Assembly (NCBI GenBank): GCA_964235705.1
Contig: CAXSDP010000011.1
Coordinates: 1-64,000, forward strand
Direction of reading: 5' to 3'
DNA from: RH-AL1 sp964235705
GTDB lineage: Bacteria > Pseudomonadota > Alphaproteobacteria > Rhizobiales > Beijerinckiaceae
DNA: 64,000 nt
Part shown: one piece after another, positions 1-7,664 of the stretch
Numbering within the stretch: position 1 is the stretch's first letter
How the letters are laid out: the number at the start of each line of letters is the position of its first letter
Made by a program: the position numbers and the translations under genes
Notes under the pieces: model-generated
Told to the model about the DNA's origin: nothing
The model's database searches: none
The model's input: only the letters and a program-made list of their open reading frames with translations

Positions 1-752
1 ACATGGTGGTGACCCACCTGTTCCAGATCCTCGGCTTCATGGCGATGGAGCCGCCGACCGCGCTGGAGCCGGCCCCCATCAGCGAGGAGAAGAACAAGGT
101 GTTCCGCTCCATGGTGCCGATCGACCCCAAGGACGTGGTGCGCGGGCAGTACATCGGCTACCGCTCCGAGGACGGCATCGACCCCGAATCCGACACGGAA
201 ACCTTCATCGCCCTCAAGGTCCTAATCGACAACTGGCGCTGGGCCGGCGTGCCGTTCTTCCTGCGCACGGGCAAGCGCATGGCGGCGGGGCAGCGGATTA
301 TCTCCATCGCCTTCCGCGAGCCGCCCAAGAGCATGTTCCCGTCCGGTTCGGGCGTCGGCGCGCAGGGTCCCGACCACCTCACCTTCGACCTCGCCGACGC
401 CTCCAAGGTGTCGCTCTCGTTCTACGGCAAGCGCCCGGGGCCGGGCATGCGCCTCGACAAGCAGTCCATGCAGTTCGCGATGAACGAGACCGGCCTCGTC
501 TCCGACGTGCTGGAAGCCTACGAGCGCCTGATCCTCGACGCGATGCGCGGCGACCACACGCTGTTCACCATGGCGCGCGGCATCGAGCGGCTGTGGGAGG
601 TGTCCACCCCGCTGCTCGAGGCCCCGCCGCCGGTGCGGCTCTACGAGCCGGGCTCGTGGGGGCCGAAGTCGGTCCACCAGCTGGTGGCGCCGCACGCCTG
701 GCGGCTGCCGTTCGAGCGGGCGTGGCGGAGCCCGAACGGCAAGGGGGGATGA
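1..752 (+). CDS. zwf: Glucose-6-phosphate 1-dehydrogenase, C-terminal part
   Basis: The window opens inside this gene; about 250 codons of the C-terminal half are present, and the first ATG visible is internal. G6PD oxidises glucose-6-phosphate with NADP+ to 6-phosphogluconolactone, the entry step of the oxidative pentose phosphate and Entner-Doudoroff routes in the cytosol. Family signatures include RGQYIGY, VPFFLRTGKRM, the MNETGLVSDVLEAYERLI stretch and the GDHTLFTMARGIERLWEV stretch near the end. The protein ends with PNGKGG and TGA at 750-752. It converges on the SDR gene, with a 13-bp tandem repeat array between them. Product assignment is firm; the 5' half lies outside the window. Confidence 0.95.
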   Translation, partial: MVVTHLFQILGFMAMEPPTALEPAPISEEKNKVFRSMVPIDPKDVVRGQYIGYRSEDGIDPESDTETFIALKVLIDNWRWAGVPFFLRTGKRMAAGQRIISIAFREPPKSMFPSGSGVGAQGPDHLTFDLADASKVSLSFYGKRPGPGMRLDKQSMQFAMNETGLVSDVLEAYERLILDAMRGDHTLFTMARGIERLWEVSTPLLEAPPPVRLYEPGSWGPKSVHQLVAPHAWRLPFERAWRSPNGKGG

Positions 753-776
753 GTCGGGAGGAACGGCGTTCCGGTC

Positions 777-828
777 GCGCCAAGTCGTTGCGCCAAGTCG
801 TTGCGCCAGATCATCGCGCCAGGTCACG
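777..828. repeat. Four 13-bp degenerate tandem repeats
   Basis: Two identical units GCGCCAAGTCGTT (777-789, 790-802) are followed by two diverged ones, GCGCCAGATCATC (803-815) and GCGCCAGGTCACG (816-828). The last unit overlaps the stop codon of the minus-strand SDR gene. The array fills most of the space between two convergent genes. Confidence 0.8.
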
Positions 829-1576
829 GCCCGAGCAGCTGTCCGCCATCGACGACGATGCTCTGCCCGGTCACCCAGCTCGCGTCGGCCGAGGCCAGGA
901 ACAGGGCGACGCTCGCGATCTCCTCCGGCCGCCCCATGCGGCCGAACGGGATCTGCGCCAGCGTGCCCTGGTACAGCGTGGGGTCCTCGGTGCGTCGCTT
1001 GTCCCAGACACCGCCGGGGAACTCGATCGAGCCGGGCGCGATGCCGTTCACCCGGATGCCCCTGGGCGCCAGGACCTTCGCTTGGCTCGCGGTGTAGTGC
1101 ATCACCGCCGCCTTCACGGCACCGTAGGGCGCGGAGCGCGACGTGGCGCGATGCCCCGAGATCGAGGCGATGTTGATGATGCTCGACCCCGGTCCGAGCA
1201 GTGGGACGGCGGCGCGGCTGGCGCGCACGACCGCGAGCACGTCGATGGCGAGCGAGGCGGCCCACCCCTCCTCGTCGTCCGCGTACCCGAAGCCCGACGC
1301 GTTGTTCACCAGCACGTCCAAGCCGGCGAGCGCCGCCGCCGCCTCGGGCACGTAGGACGCGATGGCCGCCGCGTCGCCCAGGTCGAGGCTGCGGCTGTGG
1401 CCCGTCACGCCGAGCGCCTCGATCTCCCGCCGCGTGGCGTCGAGCGCCTCCTGGCCCCGCGCGCAGATCGACACGGACGCGCCGCCCGCCGCGAAGGCGA
1501 GCGCGATGGAGCGCCCGATGCCACGGCTGCCGCCCATGACGATCACGCGCTTGCCGGAAAAGTCCTTGGTCACCAT
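824..1576 (-). CDS. Short-chain dehydrogenase/reductase (SDR), 250 aa
   Basis: A classical SDR. The N-terminal NAD(P)-binding motif GGSRGIG lies at about residues 10-16, NNAS follows in the middle, the catalytic Ser sits in INIASIS and the YGAVK motif supplies Tyr and Lys. The C-terminus ends in VVDGGQLLGP, typical of 3-oxoacyl-ACP-reductase-like enzymes. Start chosen at the ATG giving MVTKDFSGKRVIVMGG; the open frame runs further upstream, but that stretch overlaps the neighbouring gene and lacks conserved residues. Its substrate cannot be read from sequence. It converges on zwf and follows the GGDEF-EAL gene on the same strand after about 124 bp. Confidence 0.85.
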   Translation of the reverse strand: MVTKDFSGKRVIVMGGSRGIGRSIALAFAAGGASVSICARGQEALDATRREIEALGVTGHSRSLDLGDAAAIASYVPEAAAALAGLDVLVNNASGFGYADDEEGWAASLAIDVLAVVRASRAAVPLLGPGSSIINIASISGHRATSRSAPYGAVKAAVMHYTASQAKVLAPRGIRVNGIAPGSIEFPGGVWDKRRTEDPTLYQGTLAQIPFGRMGRPEEIASVALFLASADASWVTGQSIVVDGGQLLGP

Positions 1577-1700
1577 CCCACGAGCCCTCGATGCCAGTTC
1601 CGGTAGGCGATAAAGGCTTTCCAGGGCGTGCGGAAGGGCTGGGCGCGCGTCGGGGTGCGTCCGCCGCGCCGGTGCCCCCTGGAGCCGGGGTGCGCTTGGC

Positions 1701-4001
1701 TCAGGCGGACCCCGTCCGCGACGAGGGTGAGGAATGGAGGCGGGACAGGACGTCGAAGGCGACGGTCGGTTGGGGAACCCCGAAGAGGAAGCCCTGCATC
1801 TGCGTGACACCCATGTCACGCAGGATGGCCGCCTGCTCCGCCGTTTCCACACCTTCGACCACGAGCGTCTTGTCGAGGCTGCGGGCGAAGCTCGTCATCA
1901 GCCGCACCAGCGAGCGCGACATGCCGTCGTCGACGATCGCGTTGACGAAGCTGCGGTCGATCTTGATCTTGTCGAAGGGGATCTGCTGCAAGTAGGCGAG
2001 GCTGCTGTAGCCCGTCCCGAAATCGTCGAGGGCGACTCGAACGCCGAGGGCGCGGATTCGCCCGATCATGTCGTGCGTCGTCGCGAGGTCGTCGAGCGCG
2101 AGCGACTCGGTCACCTCCACTTCCAGGCGCGCCGGCGGCAATCCCGACCGTGCCAGCGCGTCGTTGATCTGTTCGACGACCACGCCTTTCCGGAATTGCG
2201 CGACCGACAGGTTGACGCTGACGGTCACCGCGTCGGGCCAGGCCATCGCGGCTCGACACGCCTTGCGCAGGACAACGGCCCCGAGATCGGTGATCAGGCC
2301 CGTCGCCTCCGCGAGGGGGATGAACGTTTCGGGCCCAACGATGCCGCGCGTGGGATGTCGCCAGCGGGCGAGGGCCTCGAACGAGACGACCGCCGCTTCC
2401 GCGACATCGACGATCGGCTGGAAGAAAACGTCGATCTCGTCGGCGCGTAGGGCGCGACGCAGCTCGTTCTCGAGGTTTCGTCGATCGTTGGTTTCCCCGA
2501 TCATGGCGGGTGCGAAGAAGCAGAACGTGCCTTTGCCGGCCTGCTTGGCGCGGTAAAGCGCGAGATCGACGTACTTGAGGAGGTCCTCGGCCGAGGTCGC
2601 GTCGGCATCGATCGAGACGATGCCGATCGAGACGCCGATGACGATGTCCTGGCCCTCTATGCTGTATGGCTGCGAGATGATCCCGATCAGCCGGGACGCG
2701 AGCGTGGCCGCGAGGTCCCGCTCGCCGGTCGTTCGCTGCACGATGACGAACTCGTCGCCGGCGAGGCGCGCGCAGAAGTCGTCCGCCCTGAGCGCGCCCT
2801 TGATGCGCGTGGAGACCGTCGCCAGCAACGCGTCGCCGATGGGATGGCCAAGGGTGTCGTTGACCTGTTTGAAGGCGTCGAGGTCGAGCAGGTGGAGCGC
2901 GAACGCCCCGACGGCCGTCGCCTCGAGGACCAGGGATGCGAGCTTCTCCTTGAACATCGCGCGATTGGGCAGGTCGGTGAGTTCGTCGAAATGGGCGAGA
3001 CGTTCGATCCTGGCGGCGGCCTTGCGCTTGTCGGTGACGTCCTCCATCGAGACGACCGACCCGCCGTGGACGGTGGGGTGGAACCTGAACTCGTAGAAGG
3101 TGCCGGTGTTCGTCCGCAGGGAAAGGTCGCTCGCGCAGGTCGATGACATCCGGGATTGGAAAAGGTCGATGAATTCATCCTCCGACCGTGATGGACGTTC
3201 GTGATGCGCGAGCGCACCCTGGACGACGTCCCGCAGCGAAGCGTTCGGTTTCACGCGGTCCGGGGCGATGCCGAGCAGATCCCAGAACTTGGCGTTGACG
3301 ACCTCGACGTTGAACCCCTTGTCGAACATGACGAGGCCGTGGCTCATGTTGTTCAAGGCCGTGTCGAGGCGGCGCATGAGGAACGTGTTGCGGTTGGCGG
3401 TCTCCATGGCCGACAACAGCAGCCGGTGGAACGTTTCGGTCGCGGAGACGACGCCGACGAACATGAAGATGCTCATGGCCAGCATGGCGAGGTAGGCGCC
3501 GCCGCCGATCTGCAGGAGGGCGCAGGAGTACGGGCCTAGCAGGGCCACGACCTGGATTTTGACGATCCACGGGCGCGACGCGTTGCGGGCGGCGATCCCG
3601 CCCGTGAGTCCCATCGCCATGATCGAGGCGAAGATGCGCAACTGCATGTTCGGCGTGCGCATCAACAGGTAGGCGTCGCACCCGATCACGGCCATCCACG
3701 CGATGGCGGCGGCCGCGTACCAAGCCTCCCAGCGCGCCATCCTTCCCCGGTCGATCCGGTCGTCCGGGGACCGCTGGTAGGCGAGGATCACCAGCATCCT
3801 CGACGAGCACGCGACGGCGAGCGCGGCGAGGGCGATGAGGAAGCACGGGCGTCCGTCGAGGAACACGCCCGCGCTCGCCATCGCGATCGATCCGGCGATC
3901 GCCGCCGCCAGGGCTCCTACCGTGCCGAAGAGTTGATCCACGAGCTGTACGTAGATCTCGTCATCGAGCTTCGGCACCTTCTGGTACCAAACCTTCATCA
4001 T
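1701..4001 (-). CDS. Membrane PAS-GGDEF-EAL protein (bifunctional c-di-GMP enzyme), RpfR-like position
   Basis: A 766-aa inner-membrane signalling protein. Residues about 25-195 are hydrophobic with five or six membrane segments, followed by a PAS domain (about 210-320), a GGDEF domain (about 340-500) and an EAL domain (about 515-750). The cyclase motif reads AGDEF near residue 414 and is preceded, five residues upstream, by RADD, which fits the product-inhibition I-site RxxD. The phosphodiesterase motif is present as EALARW near 541, and DDFGTGYSS follows, so both activities look possible. It lies 65 bp downstream of the tautomerase and probably ends the operon headed by the RpfF homologue. 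In Burkholderia the DSF synthase gene neighbours rpfR, a PAS-GGDEF-EAL receptor; this gene is analogous in layout, although its N-terminus is a membrane region. Whether it senses a fatty acid is unknown. Confidence 0.9.
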   Translation of the reverse strand: MMKVWYQKVPKLDDEIYVQLVDQLFGTVGALAAAIAGSIAMASAGVFLDGRPCFLIALAALAVACSSRMLVILAYQRSPDDRIDRGRMARWEAWYAAAAIAWMAVIGCDAYLLMRTPNMQLRIFASIMAMGLTGGIAARNASRPWIVKIQVVALLGPYSCALLQIGGGAYLAMLAMSIFMFVGVVSATETFHRLLLSAMETANRNTFLMRRLDTALNNMSHGLVMFDKGFNVEVVNAKFWDLLGIAPDRVKPNASLRDVVQGALAHHERPSRSEDEFIDLFQSRMSSTCASDLSLRTNTGTFYEFRFHPTVHGGSVVSMEDVTDKRKAAARIERLAHFDELTDLPNRAMFKEKLASLVLEATAVGAFALHLLDLDAFKQVNDTLGHPIGDALLATVSTRIKGALRADDFCARLAGDEFVIVQRTTGERDLAATLASRLIGIISQPYSIEGQDIVIGVSIGIVSIDADATSAEDLLKYVDLALYRAKQAGKGTFCFFAPAMIGETNDRRNLENELRRALRADEIDVFFQPIVDVAEAAVVSFEALARWRHPTRGIVGPETFIPLAEATGLITDLGAVVLRKACRAAMAWPDAVTVSVNLSVAQFRKGVVVEQINDALARSGLPPARLEVEVTESLALDDLATTHDMIGRIRALGVRVALDDFGTGYSSLAYLQQIPFDKIKIDRSFVNAIVDDGMSRSLVRLMTSFARSLDKTLVVEGVETAEQAAILRDMGVTQMQGFLFGVPQPTVAFDVLSRLHSSPSSRTGSA

Positions 4002-4066
4002 GCATCGCCACGCGGGTTGAAAGCCTTAGTAACCTGCGCTCCTTAAGATCGGGTTCATGCCTCGCT

Positions 4067-4537
4067 CTACTCGGCCGCGCACTGCATCTCGCGGGCGCGG
4101 CGGGTCTGGTAACGTAAGATATGCTTGAGGACGCCCCGACGATTCATGACCTTGCGGCCGATGGTCCAACGTCCGTCCGGAACCTCGGTGAAAACGCACC
4201 AGACGCGTTCCGCGTTCTCCTCGTCCACCGGCACGCCTTCCGCTGTGAGGATGGCGGTCGTCACCTCTTTCGCGAAGGCCGTGGCGTCGTCGCCCGTCAG
4301 GCTGTCCACGGGACCGACGAGTTCGACGTCGTACAGGGGAAGCGGCGCATCGTGGGTGACGAAATAGGTGTCCTTGGTCGTTTCGACGATCTTGATGCGC
4401 GTATGCGCTCGAAGCCCGTCCGGGATCGTCTTGATCGCGTAGTTGCGGATCAGGCTTTCCCTGATCTGCTCGGCGACGTTGATCGCCTTGTCACGGGGAA
4501 GCGCGCCGGCGGTATGTGTGAAGACGATCAATGGCAT
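4067..4537 (-). CDS. Tautomerase-superfamily protein, 156 aa
   Basis: The protein begins MPLIVFTH, so Pro becomes the N-terminal residue after Met removal, the catalytic base of the 4-oxalocrotonate tautomerase/MIF superfamily. A second family-like stretch is VWCVFTEVPDGRWTIG at about residues 111-126. At 156 aa it is far longer than the 62-aa 4-OT and closer to MIF or cis-CaaD sized members (about 115-150 aa). Its ATG lies inside the last codons of the RpfF-like gene (10-nt overlap), so the two are translationally coupled; a GAAAGG ribosome site sits within the upstream gene. The substrate is not predictable. The coupling suggests it acts on, or with, the product of the crotonase, but that is inference. 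Confidence 0.75.
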   Translation of the reverse strand: MPLIVFTHTAGALPRDKAINVAEQIRESLIRNYAIKTIPDGLRAHTRIKIVETTKDTYFVTHDAPLPLYDVELVGPVDSLTGDDATAFAKEVTTAILTAEGVPVDEENAERVWCVFTEVPDGRWTIGRKVMNRRGVLKHILRYQTRRAREMQCAAE

Positions 4538-5517
4538 GCGATCAGACCTTTCTTCGGCTCGACTTGGATCTGCTGTTCGACTTGGATCTGCTGTTCGATT
4601 TGGATTTTGGGATCGGCTTGGACTTCAACTGGGAAAAACGGGGGATCGACCTTGAAGCGCCTGGCCTGCGCCTTTGAGAGGCGGCGCATCGTGGATAGGC
4701 TGTCGGGTGACAGGTGCATGGCGGAGCGGGCCCACAGGTCCGCCTCAGCCACGAGCGCCTCCATGGTGACGCCGGCCATCCGATGCAGACCCCGGTGCGT
4801 CGCGACCGCCGCGGCGTGCCTCGGCGTCAGGTGCGCTATCAGCTCCCGAACCCGCCGCTCGCCGTCGCCGGTCGCGGCGACCGCGTCGAGCACGTCCGCC
4901 GCGAGGGCGTCGGCGCAGGACAACCGTCGACATTCGACCACCAGCTCGCGGGTGGCCTTGGGTCCGATGCGGGGCGAGATGATGCTGATGATGCCGCTGG
5001 CCGGGAACAGACCGAAATTCGCCTCCGGGAGCTGGAACACGGCGTCCTCTTCGGCGACCATGTAGTTGCAGCAGCGCGCCACCTCGAACCCGCCGCCGAC
5101 CGCGATACCCCTCACCAGCGAGATGGTGATGATCGAGGCATCGAACCCCGTGGCGAGCGCGAGGCACCCGGCCGCGCCGATCCTGCCGTAGTGGCGCAAG
5201 GACTCGACGGAGCCGGCGGTGATCGCGTCGACGAAGTGGTCGAGGTCCCCACCCAGGTTGAACACCCGATCCGAATCCGAGCGGAGCACCACGAACTTTA
5301 TAGGCTGGTTCGGCGCGGGGGTTTCCCTTCCGTGCTCAAGCTTGATCGCCTCGGCGAGGCCGTTGAAATCCTCGATCAACTGTCGTCGCAGGCAAGGCTT
5401 CTGCGTTGTCGTCAAGGTGATCCATAGTGTGGCGGTTTCCACCTCATGTTCCACCTGCAGGAAGTCAGACGTTCTCCAACTAAAAAGATCAGGTGTGGAT
5501 TTGTGTTTCGGCGCCAT
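4528..5517 (-). CDS. rpfF: RpfF-family crotonase, probable DSF-type signal synthase
   Basis: A 329-aa crotonase-fold protein resembling RpfF, the enzyme that dehydrates 3-hydroxyacyl-ACP and releases a cis-2-unsaturated fatty acid (diffusible signal factor). Matching RpfF features are VFNLGGDLDHFV (residues 85-96), GGGFEVARCC (141-150) and LPEANFGLFP (163-172). Glu145 and Glu165 are exactly 20 residues apart, as are the catalytic Glu141 and Glu161 of RpfF. The C-terminal helix WARSAMHLSPDSLSTMRRL also follows the family. A tail with short QIQVEQ repeats is unusual. The gene heads a minus-strand operon with the tautomerase and the PAS-GGDEF-EAL gene and has a good sigma-70-like promoter upstream. 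The alternative is an enoyl-CoA hydratase of other function, but the FNLGGDL motif favours RpfF. Confidence 0.82.
   Translation of the reverse strand: MAPKHKSTPDLFSWRTSDFLQVEHEVETATLWITLTTTQKPCLRRQLIEDFNGLAEAIKLEHGRETPAPNQPIKFVVLRSDSDRVFNLGGDLDHFVDAITAGSVESLRHYGRIGAAGCLALATGFDASIITISLVRGIAVGGGFEVARCCNYMVAEEDAVFQLPEANFGLFPASGIISIISPRIGPKATRELVVECRRLSCADALAADVLDAVAATGDGERRVRELIAHLTPRHAAAVATHRGLHRMAGVTMEALVAEADLWARSAMHLSPDSLSTMRRLSKAQARRFKVDPPFFPVEVQADPKIQIEQQIQVEQQIQVEPKKGLIACH
4560..4595. repeat. 18-bp tandem duplication in the 3' end of the rpfF-like gene
   Basis: The 18-bp unit CGACTTGGATCTGCTGTT occurs twice without mismatch (4560-4577, 4578-4595), with a third diverged part-copy after it. 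On the minus strand it encodes the hydrophilic C-terminal tail of the crotonase as repeated hexapeptides (QIQVEQ). The length is a multiple of three, so the frame is kept. Confidence 0.85.
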
Positions 5518-5541
5518 GATGTTCTCTCGTGAGCCATATGT

Positions 5542-5570
5542 AATTTACTGTTTGTTAAGGATTGGGTCAA
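5542..5570 (-). promoter_or_regulatory. Predicted sigma-70 promoter of the rpfF-like operon
   Basis: Read on the minus strand, TTGACC (5570-5565) and TAAATT (5547-5542) are separated by exactly 17 bp. This is a close match to housekeeping -35/-10 elements and lies about 25-50 bp before the ATG at 5517. The surrounding DNA is markedly AT-rich for this genome. Assigned by inspection only. Confidence 0.55.
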
Positions 5571-5605
5571 AGGTAAAGACTTTACACAAACGCTACGGTA
5601 AATTG

Positions 5606-5623
5606 ATGGTTAATATTAACCAT
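5606..5623. promoter_or_regulatory. Perfect 18-bp palindrome, candidate operator between the divergent operons
   Basis: ATGGTTAATATTAACCAT is its own reverse complement over all 18 bases. It sits in the AT-rich divergent region, about 36 bp upstream of the predicted -35 box of the rpfF-like operon and about 300 bp upstream of the PYP gene. Such a site would suit a dimeric regulator. No regulator gene is adjacent, so the binding protein is unknown. Confidence 0.5.
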
Positions 5624-5923
5624 GCGGGCGGTCGGTCGCGGCCGCGCCTGGCCTCGCGATGGTGTCTAACACGTCGGCGCGCGCGGCATCGCGTGATCGG
5701 CGGGCCCGGCGGCTGACCCGCCCGGCCTTCGACGGCGCGAGGACGCTTCCACCGCCGGACGCGGGACTTCCCCCCGCCCCGCTCCGCGTTGACGAAGGGG
5801 GATGCACGCTTAGGAGATGTTTCAGGATTCGTGCCCCATAATCGCCGTCGACCCCGTGTCGGCATGTTCGGGGTCGCGCGACAGGATCGCCATCGGCGAT
5901 CGCGGGAACGATGAGGAACGGCT

Positions 5924-6316
5924 TTGACGTCTGCCACACCGCCGACGGCGTCCTCCCGGACCGCGCCATTCGACGCCGTACCGCACGCGCTCCTCTGCGT
6001 CATGGATCCGGCGCGGCTCGACCGGTTGCCGTTCGGTGTCATCGGCTTGACGCCGGAGGGCATCGTCGAAGTGTACAATCAAACGGAAGCGAGGCTCGCC
6101 GGCCTCAACAGGGACGACGTGCTGGGGACCTCCTTCTTCTTGTCGGTCGCCCAGTGCATGAACAATTTCCTCGTGGCGCAGCGCTTCGAGGACGAGGATG
6201 AGATCGACGCCATCGTGACCTACGTCCTGACCTTCAAGATGCGTCCGACGCCGGTGAGGCTTCGCCTGCTCAAACGGGCCGACCACCCGCGACGCTACCT
6301 CCTGATCCAGCGCTGA
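5924..6316 (+). CDS. pyp: Photoactive yellow protein (PYP) homologue, blue-light photoreceptor
   Basis: A 130-aa single PAS domain. Aligned to Halorhodospira PYP without gaps from Tyr to Cys, it keeps Tyr42 (here Y51 in VYNQTE), Glu46 (E55) and the chromophore-attaching Cys69 (C78 in SVAQCMN). Thr50 is Ala and Arg52 is Leu. LPFGVIGL, LGTSFFLSVA and FKMRPTPVRL match LAFGAIQL, IGKNFFKDVA and YQMTPTKVKV of PYP. PYP binds p-coumaric acid as a thioester and starts a photocycle in blue light. The start is TTG at 5924 with GAGGAA upstream; the later ATG at 6002 would remove the N-terminal cap, which also aligns (FDAV...MDPARLDRL). A PAS-GGDEF gene begins 4 bp after its stop and the chromophore-activating ligase follows. 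Confidence 0.82.
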   Translation: MTSATPPTASSRTAPFDAVPHALLCVMDPARLDRLPFGVIGLTPEGIVEVYNQTEARLAGLNRDDVLGTSFFLSVAQCMNNFLVAQRFEDEDEIDAIVTYVLTFKMRPTPVRLRLLKRADHPRRYLLIQR

Positions 6317-6320
6317 GCCC

Positions 6321-7664
6321 ATGACGAGCAGAGCCTCGCGAAACGTCTCCTGCAAAGCCCTTCGCGACGAGAACGCGGGGCTCCTGCAGTTCCTTTACGC
6401 CTGCCCGGTCGGTCTCATCTCACTGGACGCCGATGGCACGATGTCGATGTTGAACCCGCTGGCGATGCAGCTCGTGCTCCCGCTCGTTCGCGATCACGAG
6501 GTCACCAACCTCTTCAAGATCCTCGAGCCCTACGCGCCCGAACTGCGCAACATGCTCGTGTCCTTCGCGCCGCAGCAGGGTACCGTCTGCGATGCCCATC
6601 GCGTGTTCGTCGGACGCGGCGGCGACAAGGACAAGGTCCTGTCATGCACGCTCGTCAAGCTGAGCCACGATCGCTACGTCGCGACGCTGAGCGACGTGTC
6701 GGTGCAGGTCGCGCAGGAGCGACGCCTCAAGCAGGCGGAAGCCTGGTTCTCCTCGCTGATTGACGGCGTCGATGATTTCGCCGCGATCTCGCTGGACGCC
6801 CATGGCCACATCGACCATGTCAACGCGTCCGTTCGCCGGCAAACCGGGTTCGAGGAGCAAGACCTCATCGGCCTTGGCCTCGACGTCTTCGATGCGCCCG
6901 ACCCGGCTTCGGGCGTCCTGTCCAGCCGCGAGCAGGTGGCGCTCGCGACCCGCGATGGATGGCACCTCGACGAGGGGTGGTGCGCGCGCCGGGACGGGTC
7001 GCGACAATGGTGCCAGCGGCTGATCTCCGTGTGTCGCGAAGAGGGCGACGTCGGGGGGCGCACGATCTGCGGCTTCACCGTCGTGCTTCGTCTCGTGACC
7101 CGGAAGACGGCGGACGCCGCCTCCATCAGGCGCCGGCTCACGACCGATCACCTGACGGGTGTCAGCAACAGGGCCCACTTCTTCGAGGTCGCGGAACGCG
7201 AAGCCCTGCGATGTCACCGCGACCGCGTCCCCGCCGCCGTGCTGATGCTTGACATCGACCATTTCAAGGACGTCAACGACACGTATGGACATGCCGTCGG
7301 CGACGAGGCCCTGAAGGTGATAAGCGAGGCCTGTAAGGGCGCGCTGCGTCCGCAAGACACGCTGGCGCGCCTCGGCGGCGAGGAATTCGTGGTCCTGCTG
7401 CCCTCGACGGACCTGCGGGGGGCCGGTGAGGTCGCGGAACGCTTGCGGGCGATCATCGCCGGCCTGGAGATCGTGACGTCGTCCGGGATCCTCATGGTCA
7501 CGGCGAGTTTCGGTTGCTCCGTCATGGATGGGGGGAACGGCAACGTCGCCGTCGTGCTCGCCGGGTCGGATCAGGCCCTCTACGCCGCCAAGCGCGCGGG
7601 ACGCAACCGGATCGCGTTTCCCAAAGGGGCGGACATCCCCCAGGGCACGGACATCGCGGCGTGA
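6321..7664 (+). CDS. PAS-PAS-GGDEF diguanylate cyclase downstream of PYP
   Basis: A 447-aa cytoplasmic protein with no membrane segment. A first PAS-like domain spans about residues 20-130 (begins CPVGLISLDADG), a second about 140-260, and a GGDEF domain about 270-435. The active-site motif reads GGEEF near 352-356, a catalytically competent variant. RPQD five residues before it is a canonical I-site, so c-di-GMP synthesis with feedback inhibition is expected. The gene starts 4 bp after the PYP stop and ends in a GTGA overlap with the ligase gene, giving a tight three-gene operon. It is the obvious output partner for the photoreceptor, which has no effector domain. Physical interaction is inference. 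Confidence 0.9.
   Translation: MTSRASRNVSCKALRDENAGLLQFLYACPVGLISLDADGTMSMLNPLAMQLVLPLVRDHEVTNLFKILEPYAPELRNMLVSFAPQQGTVCDAHRVFVGRGGDKDKVLSCTLVKLSHDRYVATLSDVSVQVAQERRLKQAEAWFSSLIDGVDDFAAISLDAHGHIDHVNASVRRQTGFEEQDLIGLGLDVFDAPDPASGVLSSREQVALATRDGWHLDEGWCARRDGSRQWCQRLISVCREEGDVGGRTICGFTVVLRLVTRKTADAASIRRRLTTDHLTGVSNRAHFFEVAEREALRCHRDRVPAAVLMLDIDHFKDVNDTYGHAVGDEALKVISEACKGALRPQDTLARLGGEEFVVLLPSTDLRGAGEVAERLRAIIAGLEIVTSSGILMVTASFGCSVMDGGNGNVAVVLAGSDQALYAAKRAGRNRIAFPKGADIPQGTDIAA

Larger units (their letters stand above)
5518..5923. other. Divergent intergenic region, 406 bp
   Basis: This region separates the minus-strand rpfF-like operon from the plus-strand PYP operon. Positions 5518-5625 are AT-rich and hold the promoter and palindrome listed separately. 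From about 5630 the base composition returns to the GC-rich genome average. CATAAT at 5837-5842 could be a -10 element for the PYP operon, but I see no convincing -35 hexamer at the right distance. No small gene or RNA is evident. Confidence 0.6.
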
